From Dastarcus helophoroides (lineage: Eukaryota; Arthropoda; Insecta; Coleoptera; Bothrideridae), in assembly GCA_028583605.1 (NCBI GenBank), contig CM053325.1:38491435-38555434 (forward strand): a stretch of 64,000 nucleotides of DNA, written 5' to 3'. Within the stretch, counting starts at the first letter, position 1; each line of letters starts with the position of its first letter. The position numbers were made by a program, and so were the translations under genes. This document shows positions 62,082-64,000 of this stretch, piece by piece. The notes beneath the pieces were generated by a model. The model searched no databases. It was not told the origin of the DNA and saw nothing but the letters and a program-made list of their open reading frames with translations.

Positions 62082-64000
62082 TCAGTTTCTATTAAATGAA
62101 TATCTTATGCCCAAAGTAATTTAAACATAAAATTCTTTTTGTATATATATATATATACTGCTGCAGCGGCTAACTCAGACTCCGGTCCATACACATTCCA
62201 ACTGGGCGCAGGCCTATATACACGCGTTATACAGGCGTTACATTTCGTCAGTCATTGAGCCTCCACTGCCCAGCGGTTTACTCAGACTCCTAGTGTATCT
62301 ACAGTTACTGAGCCTCCATTTATTTTTATACGATCACATCCAGCCTCCGAACAGTGTTGCCGAAATGATTTTACTGCGATGATGTAAGCTTTTTAACAGC
62401 TTTGGTGTCGATAAAATGCTTAATGCGGGAGAGGAATCAATTAATAGCACAGATACACAGAAAACATAACCTTGCGCTAAATTAAATATCCGAGAAGCTG
62501 TTGTGGTTAGCTGGTAGCTTTCAAAAGTAAAACTGAATCTTTCTAAATGTGTATTTTTAATACTAAAATTTATTTTCAATTCTATTTCAACTTGTTACAA
62601 CTAGGATCTATTAAACATTTTGCTTAACCCTTGGAATATTGTTAAGTATTTAAATAATTCGATTTGTTGTGGTGACTTCGCTGTTTAATTATAAATTATG
62701 TGCATAAATTATTACACAGAAGAAAATCGCCGAAAATCACGGTTAACAAATACATTAATAACATTTCGAAACTTTCTCGAAAAACTTCAAGAGCAAAAAT
62801 TAAGTATTGTGCTGCTGTGTTTAGAACCTGAACCAATTTAAACTGGTGCAAATATGTAAAGTATATGGGCATAACAACAATTATCCTAAAAGGATACCTT
62901 TAGTGCCTTCGACCTTCCATGTAAATCTAAAGACAAGAATACTGGAAAGTGTTTTCATATTTAAAACTTATTTTGGTTAAGTATACGTGTATTTATTACT
63001 ATAATTTAAGAATTTAATAAAACATGCATGACAGCTAATTTTGTTTTTTAGTTTACTACACCTCATTTCACTCGATGCAGAATATGTACTTTTCAGGGAA
63101 CTTTACATTGGACGAATAAAAATAATTAGGACGTTTTCATAAATGAAGTTGCTTGTGTTAATTTTTATTTTTTGATTTCTTGTTACAATTAAAAGATAGT
63201 TTTGTGTTCGTTATTACAATTTTGATGTTTGTTTTTGCTACTAAAATTTGAAAAATGTTCCTACCTTTATTTATATATTTATATAAGATTTAGCAAACAC
63301 TTAATTGCGATTTTATATCTTCAATTTAATCAATTAAACAGTTTTGGCTATTTGCACTTTATTTTCTGTGTAATATAATTTTTGTTGATTGTTTTGAAAT
63401 TTGAAATTTAAATAGAAGTTTCTCTCATGGGTTATGTTTTTTCTCTTTTTTATTGCTGAGGACAATTTTGTTCATAAAATAGAGCTCGTTTTTTTGGCGA
63501 TAGAAATTATTAGAGGTTAGGAGTTTCCAGCAGCAAAACTTGGGACAAAAACGTCAATTTTCAGATCGAAGTATTTAAAAACAATGAAAATTTTCAACCT
63601 AAACTTTAAATTCATGTACTTGTTACTTGAAAACCAAAACTTCAAACTCAAATTTTTGACTTTCACTTTAAATTTCGAAGATAGAGTTAAACGTTTACTT
63701 CGGGTTTTAAAATGTAGAGAGGAACATCCAATTCAAAGTTCAAATGTGCAGTTTTGAAAAGAAATGCATCATTCAGAGAAAAAACTCTTGATTTATACAA
63801 TAAAACTTTAAAAACTCGAAGTTATTACCAAATTTTCAATTTTAGTCACGGAGTTTCAACTTTTAAACCTCGCAAGCAACGTTTCTTATGACGTTTTTGT
63901 GTGTACATTACGTAATGAATAGTTCTTATTCTGTAAAGGAAAACTAAAAAAGACAAAAAGGGTTTTTAAAATTCTAAATAAGTTATTATAAATAGTATTC
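62082..64000. other. AT-rich right end of the window
   Basis: Contains a (TA)n run near 62143-62157, a short GC-richer stretch (62160-62350) with repeated CTCAGACTCC and TGAGCCTCCA words, and A/T-rich remnants resembling the ~20-bp minisatellite at about 63530-63860. No supported gene. Confidence 0.45.

Noticed and set aside
62334..62579. An 81-codon minus-strand frame
   Set aside because: No homology pattern recognised and no splice or promoter context; not reported as a gene.

Overview
The window is about 64 kb of AT-rich animal nuclear DNA, almost certainly from an insect. The evidence is a spliced p68-type RNA helicase gene with GT-AG introns and the transposon mix (a P-superfamily transposase with a THAP domain, hAT-like elements, Ty3/Gypsy LTRs and a Polinton/Maverick). 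There are no bacterial-type operons, no rRNA and no CRISPR. I cannot name the species.

Layout. 119-7738 is a long foldback element made of inverted arrays of a ~147-bp satellite, bounded by a perfect 9-bp target duplication. 7.8-12.6 kb is non-genic and holds a tandem duplication, a small inverted-repeat element and a decayed ~20-bp minisatellite. 12638-19436 is a P-superfamily DNA transposon with 35-bp terminal inverted repeats and a four-exon transposase gene. Its catalytic residues are intact, and its only break in the part I can follow is a -1 frame change at an A8 run. 22094-30420 (minus strand) is the one clear host gene, a DDX5/DDX17/Rm62-type helicase of 716 residues in four coding exons. 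31.4-43.6 kb is a nest of hAT-like elements, two of them filled with inverted arrays of the ~20-bp minisatellite, plus Gypsy LTRs and foldback MITEs. A possible first exon of an unknown host gene lies near 43.7-43.95 kb. 44.7-46.0 kb is another foldback element.

46308-61128 is a decayed Polinton (virus-like transposon). It carries protein-primed PolB, a nucleotidyltransferase-like protein, an integrase with chromodomain, a fibre-like protein, a packaging ATPase, a phospholipase-A2-like protein in one frame with an adenovirus-type protease, a penton-like protein, a major capsid protein and several small proteins. Most genes have stops or frameshifts. One is split by a solo Gypsy LTR with a 4-bp target duplication, and the capsid gene has lost its 3' half. 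The right end of the window holds a THAP-domain fragment and AT-rich DNA.

How it fits together. PolB, integrase, ATPase, protease and capsid proteins are the standard set for self-synthesis, packaging and integration. The less usual points are a tRNA-like A-box/B-box pair in both Polinton TIRs, the intact nucleotidyltransferase-like ORF, the fibre-type motif, the PLA2-protease fusion, the possible frameshift site in the P-type transposase, and the higher-order satellite structure inside the foldback element.
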